From: Tissierella creatinophila DSM 6911 | Lineage (GTDB): Bacteria; Bacillota; Clostridia; Tissierellales; Tissierellaceae | Assembly: GCF_001940565.1 (NCBI RefSeq) | Contig: NZ_LTDM01000011.1 | Coordinates: forward strand, 62,001 to 126,000 | Length of the DNA stretch: 64,000 bases | Reading direction: 5' to 3' | In this document: positions 32,952-42,035 of the stretch, one piece after another | Position numbering within the stretch: the stretch's first letter is position 1 | How the letters are laid out: each line of letters opens with the position of its first letter | The notes under the pieces: model-generated | Database searches by the model: none | Seen by the model: only the letters and a program-made list of their open reading frames with translations | What the model was told of the DNA's origin: nothing | Made by a program: the position numbers and the translations under genes

Positions 32952-34937
32952 TTATTTTAACATATTTTTTAATCTATTTTCATCTATTATTTCAATTCCA
33001 AGTTCTCTTGCCTTTTCATATTTAGATCCAGGGTTTTCTCCTACTATTACAAAATCTGTCTTTTTACTAACACTTCCTGTCACTTTGCCCCCCATAGTTT
33101 CTATTTTGTTTTTTATATCAGTTCTAGAAAGATCTTCTATAGTTCCAGTTATAACTACCGTTTTATCTGTAAAGATAGACTCTTTCTTTTCTAAATCTTC
33201 ATGATGAGGCACTACTCCTTCTTCTAAAAGTTTATCTAAAGCATTGAGAATCTTTTCATCGTGGAAAAACTCTATTATGTTTTTAGCTATAATAGGGCCT
33301 ATATCTCCTACGTTTATAAGTTCATCAAATTGAGCTTCTTTTATATTATCTAAGCTCTTAAAACTATCTGCAAGATCTGTAGCTGTTTTTATTCCCACAT
33401 TATTTATTCCAAGTGCATATATAAAAGACGCTAAACTTACATCTTTGCTCTTTTCTATAGCTTGAAGTAAATTATTGCTTTTTTTCTCCTTAAATCCTTC
33501 AAGATGGATTAGATCATCATACTTTATCTCATATATTTCAGGAAGATCTCTTATATCTAGTTCTTCAAGAAGTTTTTGGGCGGTCTTTTCATTGAACCCC
33601 TCTATATCCATAGCATTCCTACTTGCAAAGTGAACAAGTCTTTTTACAAGTTGTGGCTTACAAGAAAGAGAGTTTGGGCAAAATATATGAACACCATCTT
33701 TAATAAGTTCACTTCCACAAGCAGGGCAATCTTTGGGAAGTTCTATTTCAAAAGTTTCTTCATCAGTTGGAAGAGTTCCTAAGATTTCTGGAATTACATC
33801 ATTTGACCTTCTTATTAAAACTTTAGAATTTAATCTAACTCCTTTTCTCTCTATATCATCATAATTGTTTAATGTAGCACGAGATACTCTAACTCCCCCT
33901 ATATCTACTGGTTCTAAAATGGCACTTGGAGTAACTTTAGCACTTCTTCCTACATTCCACTCTACACTTAAAAGTCTAGTACTTGTCTCCTCTGCCTCAA
34001 ACTTATATGCTATAGCCCATCTTGGAAATTTATTTGTAAACCCAAGCACTTCTCTAGTTCTTATATCATTTATCTTTATAACAAGTCCATCAGTTAGAAT
34101 GTCCAGATCATGTCTTTTAGTCTTTATAATATCTATCTCTTTTTCTATTTCAAATATATTCGTAAAGATTTTAAAATACGGAAAAACTGGAAGTTTGTTT
34201 TCTCTTAAAAACTCTAGAGTCTCTAAATGAGTTTTAAATCTTTTTCCTTCAATATAACCTATATTATAAAAATATCCTGTTAAATTTCTGCTAGATGTAA
34301 CTTTAGTATCCAGATTTCTAAGTGCCCCTGCTGCTGCGTTCCTTGCATTTTTAAGAGGTTCTATAGCTGTTTTATTATATTTTTCAAGAGCGGATAAAGG
34401 CATAAGTCCTTCACCTTGTATCTCAATTAGACCTTTAAAATCTATCTGTAAAGGAATAGATTTTATGGTCTTAAGTTGTTCAATTATTCCTTCCCCAACT
34501 GTTCCATTTCCACGCGTTGCTCCTTGAACAAGCTTTCCATCATTGTAGGTTAAGTTTATGGTTAACCCATCAAATTTATATTCTACTATATAAGTAGGTT
34601 CTGGAAGTTTTTCTTCACCTTTACTGTTATAGTCTTCTATAAGGCGCCTAATTCTAGTATCCCACGCTTCTAGTTCTCCTATACTTTGACTTTTATCTAG
34701 ACTCCAAAGTCTCCCCAAGTGAATATGTTTTTCAAACCTATCTAAGATAAATCCACCAACTCTACTAGTTGGTGAATAGTCTTTTTTTATCCCAGTTTCT
34801 TCTTCCAAATTTACCAATTCATCATATAGCGCATCATATTCTTTATCACTTAATTTTGGATTATCCATTGTATAATAATGATAATTTAAATCATCTATGA
34901 TTTTTATAAGTTCTTCTATTCTCTTTTCCTTATCCAA
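32952..34937 (-). CDS. ligA: NAD-dependent DNA ligase
   Basis: A 661-residue replication and repair ligase. It has the NAD-binding Ia domain, the adenylation motif EYKFDGLTINL (catalytic lysine) near residue 112, an OB fold, a four-cysteine zinc site (CPAC...CPNSLSC) near 405-425, helix-hairpin-helix repeats and a C-terminal BRCT domain (VVITGTIEDLSR...). The zinc site has the usual four cysteines. The signature around ATRGNGTVGEG is present, with TVGE in place of the common DGTVGE form. It follows pcrA by 6 bases. Confidence 0.97.
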   Translation of the reverse strand: MDKEKRIEELIKIIDDLNYHYYTMDNPKLSDKEYDALYDELVNLEEETGIKKDYSPTSRVGGFILDRFEKHIHLGRLWSLDKSQSIGELEAWDTRIRRLIEDYNSKGEEKLPEPTYIVEYKFDGLTINLTYNDGKLVQGATRGNGTVGEGIIEQLKTIKSIPLQIDFKGLIEIQGEGLMPLSALEKYNKTAIEPLKNARNAAAGALRNLDTKVTSSRNLTGYFYNIGYIEGKRFKTHLETLEFLRENKLPVFPYFKIFTNIFEIEKEIDIIKTKRHDLDILTDGLVIKINDIRTREVLGFTNKFPRWAIAYKFEAEETSTRLLSVEWNVGRSAKVTPSAILEPVDIGGVRVSRATLNNYDDIERKGVRLNSKVLIRRSNDVIPEILGTLPTDEETFEIELPKDCPACGSELIKDGVHIFCPNSLSCKPQLVKRLVHFASRNAMDIEGFNEKTAQKLLEELDIRDLPEIYEIKYDDLIHLEGFKEKKSNNLLQAIEKSKDVSLASFIYALGINNVGIKTATDLADSFKSLDNIKEAQFDELINVGDIGPIIAKNIIEFFHDEKILNALDKLLEEGVVPHHEDLEKKESIFTDKTVVITGTIEDLSRTDIKNKIETMGGKVTGSVSKKTDFVIVGENPGSKYEKARELGIEIIDENRLKNMLK

Positions 34938-34943
34938 CTGTTT

Positions 34944-37166
34944 CTACCCTCCTATTATTTCTATAGGTGCGATCGATAAAAGAAGCCTTTTTAGTCCTCC
35001 TTTATCAAATGCAATAGTAAGTTCCTTGTCTCCTTCTCTTTCTTTGACCATAGCTACAGTACCTATACCCCATTTCTTATGCTTCACTTTATCTCCTATA
35101 TTTACTTCTTTATCTCCATCATTTCTCTTTTTCATCATGGCAGGATTATAGTTTAAGTTAGGCATAGTAAAGTCTTTTATTCTGATTAGACTCTCATCGG
35201 CACTTTTGGACTGTATATTTGCTTTTTTAACTTCCGGTTTCTCTATAGTATCCCCCATCTCCTCTATAAATCTAGAAGGAAGAGTGTAATTGGTATTTCC
35301 GTAAATTGTCCTTCTTTTAGCATTTGTGATGAATAAGACCTCTTCTGCTCGTGTTAGAGCGACGTACATTAATCTTCTCTCCTCCTCTATATCTTCATCA
35401 CTTTCTAAGCTTCTAAAGCTAGGAAATAGACCCTCTTCAAGCCCTACTACAAAGACCACTTTAAACTCAAGTCCCTTAGCACTATGAATTGTCATAAGAG
35501 TTATAAGATTGTTTTCATCCACTGTCTTATCTACATCTGAAAGAAGTGAAACTGATGCTAGAAAATCTTCTAATGTAGCATCTTCATTTATATTCTCAAA
35601 GTTAAGAGCTACAGAGATAAACTCTTTGATATTTTCTATACGAGTTCTAGCTTCAATTGTGTCTTCTTTTTTAAGCTCTTCAATATAGCCAATGCTAGAA
35701 ATCATCTCCTCTATAAAGTCTTTTAATCCCATCACTTCTTTTTTAGCCATAAGCACATTCATAGTATCTATAAAGGGGGAGACACTATTTTTAGCTCTTG
35801 CATTTAATGAGTCTATTTCATCTAGTGAAAGAAGCGCTCCATAAAAAGATTCACCGTGCTCTATTGCATATTCTTCTATTTTGGATATTGTAGCAAGTCC
35901 AACTCCTCTTCTTGGAGTATTTATTATTCTTTTTATTGATATATTGTCATTAGGGTTTTGAAGTACCTTTAAATAAGCTATAACATCCTTTACTTCTTTC
36001 CTATCGTAAAATCTAAGTCCTCCTACTATCTTATATGGGAGTTCTTCTTTCATAAAACTTTCCTCAAACGTACGAGACTGTGCGTTTGTCCTATAAAGAA
36101 CTGCTATATCTTTTAGTTTATATCCCTTATATATAAGCTGATGAATCTTATTTGCAATAAAATGACCTTCCTCTTCAGAATAGTCAAGCTGTTCATAAAC
36201 TACCTTTTCTCCTTCTTCTCGGTTCGTCCAAAGATTTTTGGCTTGTCTCTCAAAATTGTTTCCTATAACCTTGTTTGCAACATTTAATATATTTGGCGTC
36301 GATCTATAATTTTGTTCTAAAAGGATTACGGTGGAGTTTTCAAAGTCTTTTTCGAAGTTTAAAATATTGCCAATATCCGCCCCTCTCCAACCGTAAATCG
36401 ACTGATCAGAATCCCCTACCACGCATATATTCTCATGTTTACCAGATAAGAGCCTTGCAAATTCGTATTGAATTTTATTCGTATCCTGGTACTCATCGAC
36501 GAAAACATGTTTAAATTTGTTTTGATAAAACTCCAATATATCTTTATTTTCTTTAAGTAAAACTACAGTTTTTATAATAAGGTCGTCAAAATCAAGTGCA
36601 TTATATTTCTTTAGTTTCTTTTCATAAAGAGCATATAGTTCACCTATGGTTCTCTCCCTAAATTCACTATAGTTTTCATTTATATAACTATCAGGCTCTA
36701 TACTTGCATCTTTTAATGAACTTATCTTTGAAAGCACGGCTGATTCTTTGTACATGGTTTTATCTATATTTAGTTCCTTTATACACTCTTTCATAAGTGT
36801 TATCTGATCATCCCTATCATATATAGTAAAGGACCTGTCATAGCCTAGTCTGTCTATGTCCCTTCTTAAAATCCTCACACATATGGAGTGAAAAGTTCCC
36901 ATCCACATTTTATCTACATCAGCATCTATAAGCTCTTTTACCCTATCTTTCATCTCGCTTGCGGCCTTGTTCGTAAAAGTAATAGCAAGGATACTACTTG
37001 GGTAAACTCCCTTTTCTTCTATCAAATAGGCTATCTTATGGGTAACAACACGTGTTTTCCCAGACCCTGCTCCCGCCATAATAAGCAAGGGGCCTTCTGT
37101 ATGAAGAACAGCATCTCTTTGCCTATCGTTTAATCCTTCTAAATAATCCATTCTCTCACCATCCAT
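34944..37166 (-). CDS. pcrA: ATP-dependent DNA helicase PcrA/UvrD
   Basis: A 740-residue superfamily 1A helicase for repair and plasmid replication. All helicase motifs are seen: AGAGSGKTRV (I), FTNKAASEMKDR (Ia), VDEYQDTN (II), GDSDQSIYGWRGAD (III), LEQNYRSTPNIL (IV), TIHSAKGLEFKVVF (V) and VALTRAEEVL (VI). The C-terminal Tudor-like tail (IGDKVKHKKWGIGTV) binds RNA polymerase in PcrA. The frame opens at 37166 behind AAGGAAA. The ATG at 37151 (MDYLEGLN) fits the family amino end better and may be the true start. Confidence 0.97.
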   Translation of the reverse strand: MDGERMDYLEGLNDRQRDAVLHTEGPLLIMAGAGSGKTRVVTHKIAYLIEEKGVYPSSILAITFTNKAASEMKDRVKELIDADVDKMWMGTFHSICVRILRRDIDRLGYDRSFTIYDRDDQITLMKECIKELNIDKTMYKESAVLSKISSLKDASIEPDSYINENYSEFRERTIGELYALYEKKLKKYNALDFDDLIIKTVVLLKENKDILEFYQNKFKHVFVDEYQDTNKIQYEFARLLSGKHENICVVGDSDQSIYGWRGADIGNILNFEKDFENSTVILLEQNYRSTPNILNVANKVIGNNFERQAKNLWTNREEGEKVVYEQLDYSEEEGHFIANKIHQLIYKGYKLKDIAVLYRTNAQSRTFEESFMKEELPYKIVGGLRFYDRKEVKDVIAYLKVLQNPNDNISIKRIINTPRRGVGLATISKIEEYAIEHGESFYGALLSLDEIDSLNARAKNSVSPFIDTMNVLMAKKEVMGLKDFIEEMISSIGYIEELKKEDTIEARTRIENIKEFISVALNFENINEDATLEDFLASVSLLSDVDKTVDENNLITLMTIHSAKGLEFKVVFVVGLEEGLFPSFRSLESDEDIEEERRLMYVALTRAEEVLFITNAKRRTIYGNTNYTLPSRFIEEMGDTIEKPEVKKANIQSKSADESLIRIKDFTMPNLNYNPAMMKKRNDGDKEVNIGDKVKHKKWGIGTVAMVKEREGDKELTIAFDKGGLKRLLLSIAPIEIIGG

Positions 37167-37290
37167 TTATTAATTTCCTTTTAATTATATCTTAAGTAGG
37201 AGCTTTTTTCCATTGTAGAAACGTATATTCTTAATAACTTTCACTTCTATAGTATAGCCAATACCAATATAAACTTAAAACAATTTTAAA

Positions 37291-37325
37291 AAATAAAAAA
37301 ACCATGATAGTTTCACGGTTTTTAT
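37291..37325 (-). terminator. Terminator after queF
   Basis: An 8-bp stem (37300-37307 with 37313-37320, one G-U pair) is followed on the minus strand by a long T-run. Confidence 0.85.
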
Positions 37326-37370
37326 TTTTAAAATTACCCAATATATGGTTTTTATATTCTCACTTTTATA

Positions 37371-37868
37371 TTATCTATTATTTATATTCTCTGGATTCAT
37401 ATCATGATAAAATAATCTCTTTTCAGCTACATCTTGCCACTTAGTTCCTTTTTTACCATAATTGCAGTATGGATCAATTGAAATTCCGCCCCTTGGGGTA
37501 AATCTTCCCCATACTTCAATATATTTTGGATCTAAAAGTTTTATCAAATCCTTCATTATTATATTCATACAATCTTCGTGAAAGTCTCCATGATTTCTAA
37601 AGCTAAAAAGATAAAGCTTTAAAGACTTACTCTCTACCATAAGTACATCCGGAACATATGATATATATATTGATGCAAAATCAGGTTGTCCTGTCTTAGG
37701 GCAAAGACTTGTAAATTCTGGAGAGTTAAACTTTACAAAATAATCATTCTCTCTATGCTTGTTTTCAAATGTCTCTAAAAAAGATGGATTATAGTTATAA
37801 TCATAACTTGTTCCTTGGTTTCCTAGTAATGTAACCCCTTCTAATTCTTCTGCTTTTCTTTCAAACAT
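37371..37868 (-). CDS. queF: NADPH-dependent 7-cyano-7-deazaguanine reductase
   Basis: A 165-residue tunnel-fold enzyme that reduces preQ0 to preQ1 on the way to queuosine in tRNA. The active-site cysteine and aspartate are in [13 protein letters not shown], and the family motif [21 protein letters not shown] is split across the NADPH site. The ATG at 37868 is preferred because GGAGAAG precedes it and the length then matches B. subtilis QueF (165); the frame opens at 37883. It is co-transcribed with the queT transporter behind a preQ1 riboswitch. Confidence 0.96.
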   Translation of the reverse strand: MFERKAEELEGVTLLGNQGTSYDYNYNPSFLETFENKHRENDYFVKFNSPEFTSLCPKTGQPDFASIYISYVPDVLMVESKSLKLYLFSFRNHGDFHEDCMNIIMKDLIKLLDPKYIEVWGRFTPRGGISIDPYCNYGKKGTKWQDVAEKRLFYHDMNPENINNR

Positions 37869-37894
37869 ATTTATCTTCTCCATTTCTATTAACT

Positions 37895-38392
37895 TTAGAT
37901 TCTATTTCTTAATTGTTTTATAAGAATAACACCAACTATCCCTGGAATGATTTGGCCAATACATAAACTAGTTGCCAATATCTTATAAGGGATATTTAGT
38001 ATAATTGAAAGCCATATAGGAACTATTAATCCTGGTCCAAAAATTATTGGAATAGCTATAAACCAGTCATTTAATTTTAATTTTTTCACTAAATAAATTG
38101 ATGTGCTAGTTACAATGCCAACCACTAATCCTCCCAATATATCAAAAAAACCTAATCCCCCCATAATTATATTGCTCATCATATTGCCCACTGCTAAAGG
38201 AACTATTAAAAATGGGTGAATGGCACTAAGTGCATAAAACGATGTAGCTATTCTTATTTGATATTGACCAAAGGCAAAACCTTGGGTTAGATACATCAGT
38301 ATAACATATAGTCCTACACAAACTCCTGATATAGCTACCTTTCTAGTAGTTGTCATTGATTCTTTCCCTATTAATATTGATTTACTATTCAT
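37895..38392 (-). CDS. queT: QueT-family queuosine precursor transporter
   Basis: A 165-residue S component of an ECF-type importer with about five spans, recognised from the family pattern [19 protein letters not shown] near the start and the [11 protein letters not shown] turn. It is thought to bring in preQ1 or preQ0 with the shared ECF module, which is not in this window. The ATG at 38392 follows GAGGAGAG; the upstream part of the frame has no site. The preQ1-I aptamer 130 bases upstream supports the substrate. Confidence 0.92.
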   Translation of the reverse strand: MNSKSILIGKESMTTTRKVAISGVCVGLYVILMYLTQGFAFGQYQIRIATSFYALSAIHPFLIVPLAVGNMMSNIIMGGLGFFDILGGLVVGIVTSTSIYLVKKLKLNDWFIAIPIIFGPGLIVPIWLSIILNIPYKILATSLCIGQIIPGIVGVILIKQLRNRI

Positions 38393-38468
38393 GTTTTCTC
38401 TCCTCACTCTTATCAAATTCTAAATAAGAAGTGTCCTTTATATCCTGTAAACATATGTTTTTCCCAAA

Positions 38469-38492
38469 CAAAAAAGGGCACAAAGTGCCCTA
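38469..38492 (-). terminator. Expression-platform terminator of the preQ1 riboswitch
   Basis: A stem gggcac/gtgccc with loop aaa, followed on the minus strand by six T. It sits 30 bases after the aptamer and before the queT ribosome site. Confidence 0.9.
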
Positions 38493-38521
38493 TAAAAAAC
38501 AAAGTATTTTTATCTATAGAC

Positions 38522-38561
38522 CCTTAGTTTTATTTATAGACAGGATGGTTACGAACTGTCT
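38522..38561 (-). promoter_or_regulatory. PreQ1-I riboswitch aptamer
   Basis: The minus strand shows a GACAG/CTGTC stem enclosing GTTCGTAACCAT, then the adenine-rich tail ATAAATAAAACTAAGG, which forms the H-type pseudoknot. This matches the preQ1 class I consensus closely. A terminator follows, so bound preQ1 should switch off queT-queF. Confidence 0.93.
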
Positions 38562-38587
38562 TATTTAGTTATAGTTTATCTTAATAT

Positions 38588-38616
38588 AGTATAATGTTTA
38601 ATGAGTAGTATGTCAA
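38588..38616 (-). promoter_or_regulatory. Promoter of queT-queF
   Basis: Minus-strand TTGACA, 17-base spacer, TATACT, 25 bases before the riboswitch. Confidence 0.92.
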
Positions 38617-38645
38617 ATATCTTTATAGTCGATTACTTAAATCCT

Positions 38646-39488
38646 TTAAAGATCTTCTGCGTAGTATGAACTTCTTACTAATGGTGCTGACGCTACTCTT
38701 TTAAATCCCATATCTATTGCAATTTCCTTATATTCATCAAATTGTTCTGGTGTAATATATTCGACTACTGGTAGATGTAATGTGCTGGGTTGTAAATATT
38801 GTCCTAGTGTTAACATATCGCAATCTACTTCCCTTAGCCTTTTAAGAACTTCTATTACCTGATCTTTAGTTTCTCCAAGTCCTAGCATAACACCAGATTT
38901 AGTTTTAATCTTTGGTTTTGCTTGTTTCACATAATTTAGTACTTCTATTGATCTATCAAATATTGCCATAGGCCTAACTTTATCATATAGTTCTGGAACT
39001 GTTTCTACATTATGGTTTAAAATATTTGGTTCTGCATCTATAATGATATCTAGAAGTTTTTTATCCCCTTGCATATCTGGAATCAAAAGTTCTATACTTA
39101 CATTTGGAGATGTTTTTCTTATCTCTTCTACAACTCTTTTAAATTGATTGGCACCTTGATCTTCCAAATCATCTCTAGTAACTGATGTAATGACTGCATG
39201 CTTTAAATTTAACTTCGATACTGCCTTTGCAACATTTTCAGGCTCTATTTCACTTACTTCATCTGGCTTTTGGCGAGTTACATTACAAAAAGTACAATTT
39301 CTAGTACAGTTTCTTCCAAGTATCATAAATGTAGCAGTACCTCTTTCAAAGCACTCCATACGATTTGGGCAACTTGCTTCATCACATACTGTATTTAAAG
39401 AAAGATCTGATATCATAGAATTTACCTTCTTTGTAGCAGCTCCTCCTTGCATCTTTGTTCTTATCCATTCTGGTTTTCTTAAATACAT
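38646..39488 (-). CDS. lipA: Lipoyl synthase
   Basis: A 280-residue radical-SAM enzyme that inserts two sulfur atoms into protein-bound octanoate. The auxiliary cluster cysteines C-x4-C-x5-C (CDEASCPNRMEC) and the SAM cluster C-x3-C-x2-C (CTRNCTFC) are present. The C-terminal RSSYYAED supplies the serine ligand. The start ATG at 39488 follows GGGGGGTGA; the reading frame extends to a GTG nine bases earlier. It pairs with the ligase gene upstream, making or scavenging the cofactor of the glycine cleavage or 2-oxoacid dehydrogenase systems, which are not in this window. Confidence 0.96.
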   Translation of the reverse strand: MYLRKPEWIRTKMQGGAATKKVNSMISDLSLNTVCDEASCPNRMECFERGTATFMILGRNCTRNCTFCNVTRQKPDEVSEIEPENVAKAVSKLNLKHAVITSVTRDDLEDQGANQFKRVVEEIRKTSPNVSIELLIPDMQGDKKLLDIIIDAEPNILNHNVETVPELYDKVRPMAIFDRSIEVLNYVKQAKPKIKTKSGVMLGLGETKDQVIEVLKRLREVDCDMLTLGQYLQPSTLHLPVVEYITPEQFDEYKEIAIDMGFKRVASAPLVRSSYYAEDL

Positions 39489-39510
39489 TAATTTCACCCC
39501 CCAAGTTTTG

Positions 39511-40506
39511 TTAAATTTCTAATAAATCTCCAACTAACTCTTTAACTGTAAGTCCTTTAATATATTTATCTATTTCTATTTTATTTAAGCAATTCTCTAA
39601 TTCATCCTTATTATGTTTTACACCAATTAAAGCTGACTCTAGTTCCTTTATATTTCTCTCACCAAAGAAATCACCATATATTGAAATATCTGTTATTATA
39701 CTTTCTTCTACATTTAGATTGTATTCTATTAGACCACTAGGGTATTTGACTGAGTTTTCATAAGTGTATACAGGGCATTTACCATAGTTCCACTCCCAAG
39801 TTTCAAATCGTTCTTTAGATATCTTTTCTATTTCCTCTATATCATTTTCATTAAACTCAATAACACGTTCTATATTATGTGCATCTATTATATAGTTCTT
39901 TAAATACTCTCTAAACTCTTCTAAAGTCATAGCTTCCCTTAAATGAGGAAGAATGTTTGTAACCCTTCCCCCTACAGATTTTATACCTTTATCTTTAAAT
40001 TTTAAAGCCTTGCTTTTAAGCGCTGATGATAGTCTAGTCATATCACAATCAAATAGAAGTGTTCCATGATGAAGCAGCTTGTCCTTTTGAAAATATTGAG
40101 CATTACCAGAAAACTTTTTACCATCTATCGTTATATCATTTCTACCTGTAAATATAGCATTTACTCCTAGTGACTGAAGAGCATTTATAACTGGTAGTGC
40201 AAACTTCTCAAATCCATTTTTCACTTGACGGTTTTCTTCATTTCTATATGTTATAAAAGAAAAGTTCATATTTCCCAAATCATTATAGACAGCTCCACCA
40301 CCTGATAATCTTCTTACTATATCTATCTTATTATCAGTTATATAGTCATAGTTTATCTCAGATAATGTATTTTGATTTCTTCCTATTAAGATTGAGGGCT
40401 TGTTAACCCAAAGCATAAAAATTTCATCGTCAAATTTATTCATTAAGTATTCCTCTGCTGCATGGTTAAAAAAGCAACTATTGCTGTTATTTATTACATA
40501 AATCAT
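39511..40506 (-). CDS. lplA: Lipoate-protein ligase A
   Basis: A 331-residue enzyme that activates free lipoate with ATP and attaches it to carrier-protein lysines. Motifs: NHAAEEYL, RRLSGGGAVYNDLGNMNFSF (split around residues 70-90), and FTGRNDITIDGKKFSGNAQYF with its catalytic lysine. The C-terminal accessory domain (about 250-331) ends TVKELVGDLL. AGGACG-type site before the ATG. It is 22 bases ahead of lipA in one operon. Confidence 0.95.
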   Translation of the reverse strand: MIYVINNSNSCFFNHAAEEYLMNKFDDEIFMLWVNKPSILIGRNQNTLSEINYDYITDNKIDIVRRLSGGGAVYNDLGNMNFSFITYRNEENRQVKNGFEKFALPVINALQSLGVNAIFTGRNDITIDGKKFSGNAQYFQKDKLLHHGTLLFDCDMTRLSSALKSKALKFKDKGIKSVGGRVTNILPHLREAMTLEEFREYLKNYIIDAHNIERVIEFNENDIEEIEKISKERFETWEWNYGKCPVYTYENSVKYPSGLIEYNLNVEESIITDISIYGDFFGERNIKELESALIGVKHNKDELENCLNKIEIDKYIKGLTVKELVGDLLEI

Positions 40507-40744
40507 ATCTCGTCCTCCAGTTTTAATAAGATTTTGTTTGGTTTTTAAATGCTTCCTAGTATTATTTATGAATATAATTATAACAGATATTAAGATAATA
40601 TTGTTAGAAAATTGAAAATTATTTTCAATTTCCTGTATTATAAAAAATGAATATAGTATATATATTTAAATTGAAATTTTTTCCTAGTATTAAAATCCCA
40701 TTAAGTAACAAAATAACTTTATACCTAAAATAGGAGTGATTCAT

Positions 40745-40933
40745 ATGGCAAAAAATTCAGACCCAAATGCTAGAAAAGCTCTTGATGAGATGAAGCTTGA
40801 AATAGCAAAAGATTTAAGTATAGAATTAACTAATGCAGGTATGGTTGGGGGTCTTATGACAAAGAGACTCGTTGAAATGGGTAAAAAACATCTTACGGAA
40901 AAAGATAATCAAGATACATTTAATCCAAGTTAA
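40745..40933 (+). CDS. Alpha/beta-type small acid-soluble spore protein
   Basis: A 62-residue protein that coats spore DNA and protects it from UV. The family core is clear: KLEIAKDLSIEL near residues 16-27, containing the GPR protease cleavage site (EIA), then GMVGGLMTKRLVEMG near 32-46. The ATG at 40745 follows AGGAG. A GTG nine bases earlier is unlikely. It has its own terminator. It should be made in the forespore under sigma-G. I could not assign a clear sigma-G promoter upstream. Confidence 0.94.
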   Translation: MAKNSDPNARKALDEMKLEIAKDLSIELTNAGMVGGLMTKRLVEMGKKHLTEKDNQDTFNPS

Positions 40934-40940
40934 TATAGTC

Positions 40941-40984
40941 AAAAAAGAGACTTTAGCCACTTTAAAAGCTAAAGTCTCTTTTTT
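40941..40984. terminator. Terminator after the spore protein gene
   Basis: A 17-bp perfect stem (40941-40957 with 40968-40984) with A6/T6 ends and a 10-base loop. It serves the plus-strand spore protein and may also end the convergent minus-strand gene. Confidence 0.9.
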
Positions 40985-41035
40985 AAAACCTTTTTATATT
41001 GTTCACTTAGATATACTTGTCAACTACTCCCATTA

Positions 41036-41455
41036 TTATTTTTCAAACCTTATTAACACTGTTTTAAATGACGCTATTGCAATTGCTAAAGAAAAGACTA
41101 CGATATCTATCCATATAAAAAGTTTAAATAATAAACTTAAAATAGCATATAAAAAAATAAAAACTGTCATCTTTAAAAATATATCTAGATGTGCTTTTGC
41201 ATACTGTTTTCTCTTCTCACTAGTTGATGCTTTTGCTTCATTAAAAGTTGGACCACCATTAATCCAGTATACATATTCACCTTTATATATTATGAACATC
41301 AATATATCTAAAGTAAAAATAGTCATAATTAGTGAAAAAATCACTTGAGATTTTTCAGATAAATATATAAGTCCCCAAGGTGCTGTTATTACAATAGGGA
41401 ACAAAAAAATCCAAGCAATAAATGGTTTATAAGTTTTATTATTGATTCTGAACAC
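41036..41455 (-). CDS. Predicted integral membrane protein, unknown
   Basis: I do not recognise the family. The 139-residue product has four hydrophobic spans (about 11-28, 38-56, 92-108, 111-130) and a loop with EKRKQYAKAHLD. The start at 41455 would be a GTG with AGAAG immediately before it and no clean spacing, and no ATG is near, so the start is doubtful. A plus-strand frame at 40872-41348 overlaps but continues out of the spore gene terminator and is less plausible. Read alone between two terminator-like hairpins. Confidence 0.55.
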   Translation of the reverse strand: MFRINNKTYKPFIAWIFLFPIVITAPWGLIYLSEKSQVIFSLIMTIFTLDILMFIIYKGEYVYWINGGPTFNEAKASTSEKRKQYAKAHLDIFLKMTVFIFLYAILSLLFKLFIWIDIVVFSLAIAIASFKTVLIRFEK

Positions 41456-41590
41456 CTTCTTTAATTTTATTTATTATTTCAGATATTCTATTATTTAGAT
41501 GGTGAACCCTCTCCCCCTAAGCAATAAATTTGCTATAGAAGGGGATTGTGTTAATGAAATCTTGTTCAATTTATAAAGAATATTTATTAA

Positions 41591-41755
41591 TCATTTTAAA
41601 CTTCTATTAATATATATGTTTAATGCCTTTACTGCTTTAAAAGATAGAGTGATTAGTGAAATATAAAGCATAATTTCTAATATAGTTTTAATAAATCCTA
41701 AACTAATACTTAAATAACCAAAACCTCCTATAAAACCTCCCATATCTTGCATCAT
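41591..41755 (-). CDS. 54-residue single-span membrane protein, unknown
   Basis: The ATG at 41755 has a perfect AAAGGAGG seven bases upstream; the longer frame to 41788 would read through the ribosome site. The product starts MMQDMGGFIGGFGYLSISLG, then a span of about 20 residues and a short basic end. A hairpin (41511-41546, cccct/aggggg with gcaa/ttgc) follows and may be its terminator. No family recognised. Confidence 0.6.
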   Translation of the reverse strand: MMQDMGGFIGGFGYLSISLGFIKTILEIMLYISLITLSFKAVKALNIYINRSLK

Positions 41756-42035
41756 AATAACTACCTCCTTTTTAAATTTCATACCCATGAATCAATTTAT
41801 ATTATCAAGTAAATTAGATTATATTTCTTTATTTAAATATATATTCACACTATATCTACATTTTCTATCTTCTATTCTTACCTTGGTTATATAGTAAACC
41901 AATTCCCTTATAGAACATTATATCATTTATTTCTATTTTTTTAGGAAATAAACACAAAATACTCAGTCCATATTATCCATGGATTTGGAAAAAAATTAAA
42001 GGGTATATAATGAAAAAATAAAAAGGAGAATGACA

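Noticed and set aside
40607-40633. Inverted repeat aaattgaaaat/attttcaattt between lplA and the spore gene as an operator
   Set aside because: Highly AT-rich and without a known regulator nearby; could easily be chance.
40872-41348. Plus-strand open frame of 158 codons
   Set aside because: It starts inside the spore protein gene, passes through its terminator and overlaps the minus-strand membrane protein, whose hydrophobic pattern is more natural.
41885-41904. Dyad ttggtt/aaccaa as a second BirA box
   Set aside because: Half-site sequence and the 8-base spacing differ from the true box at 44835-44868, and no biotin gene is adjacent.
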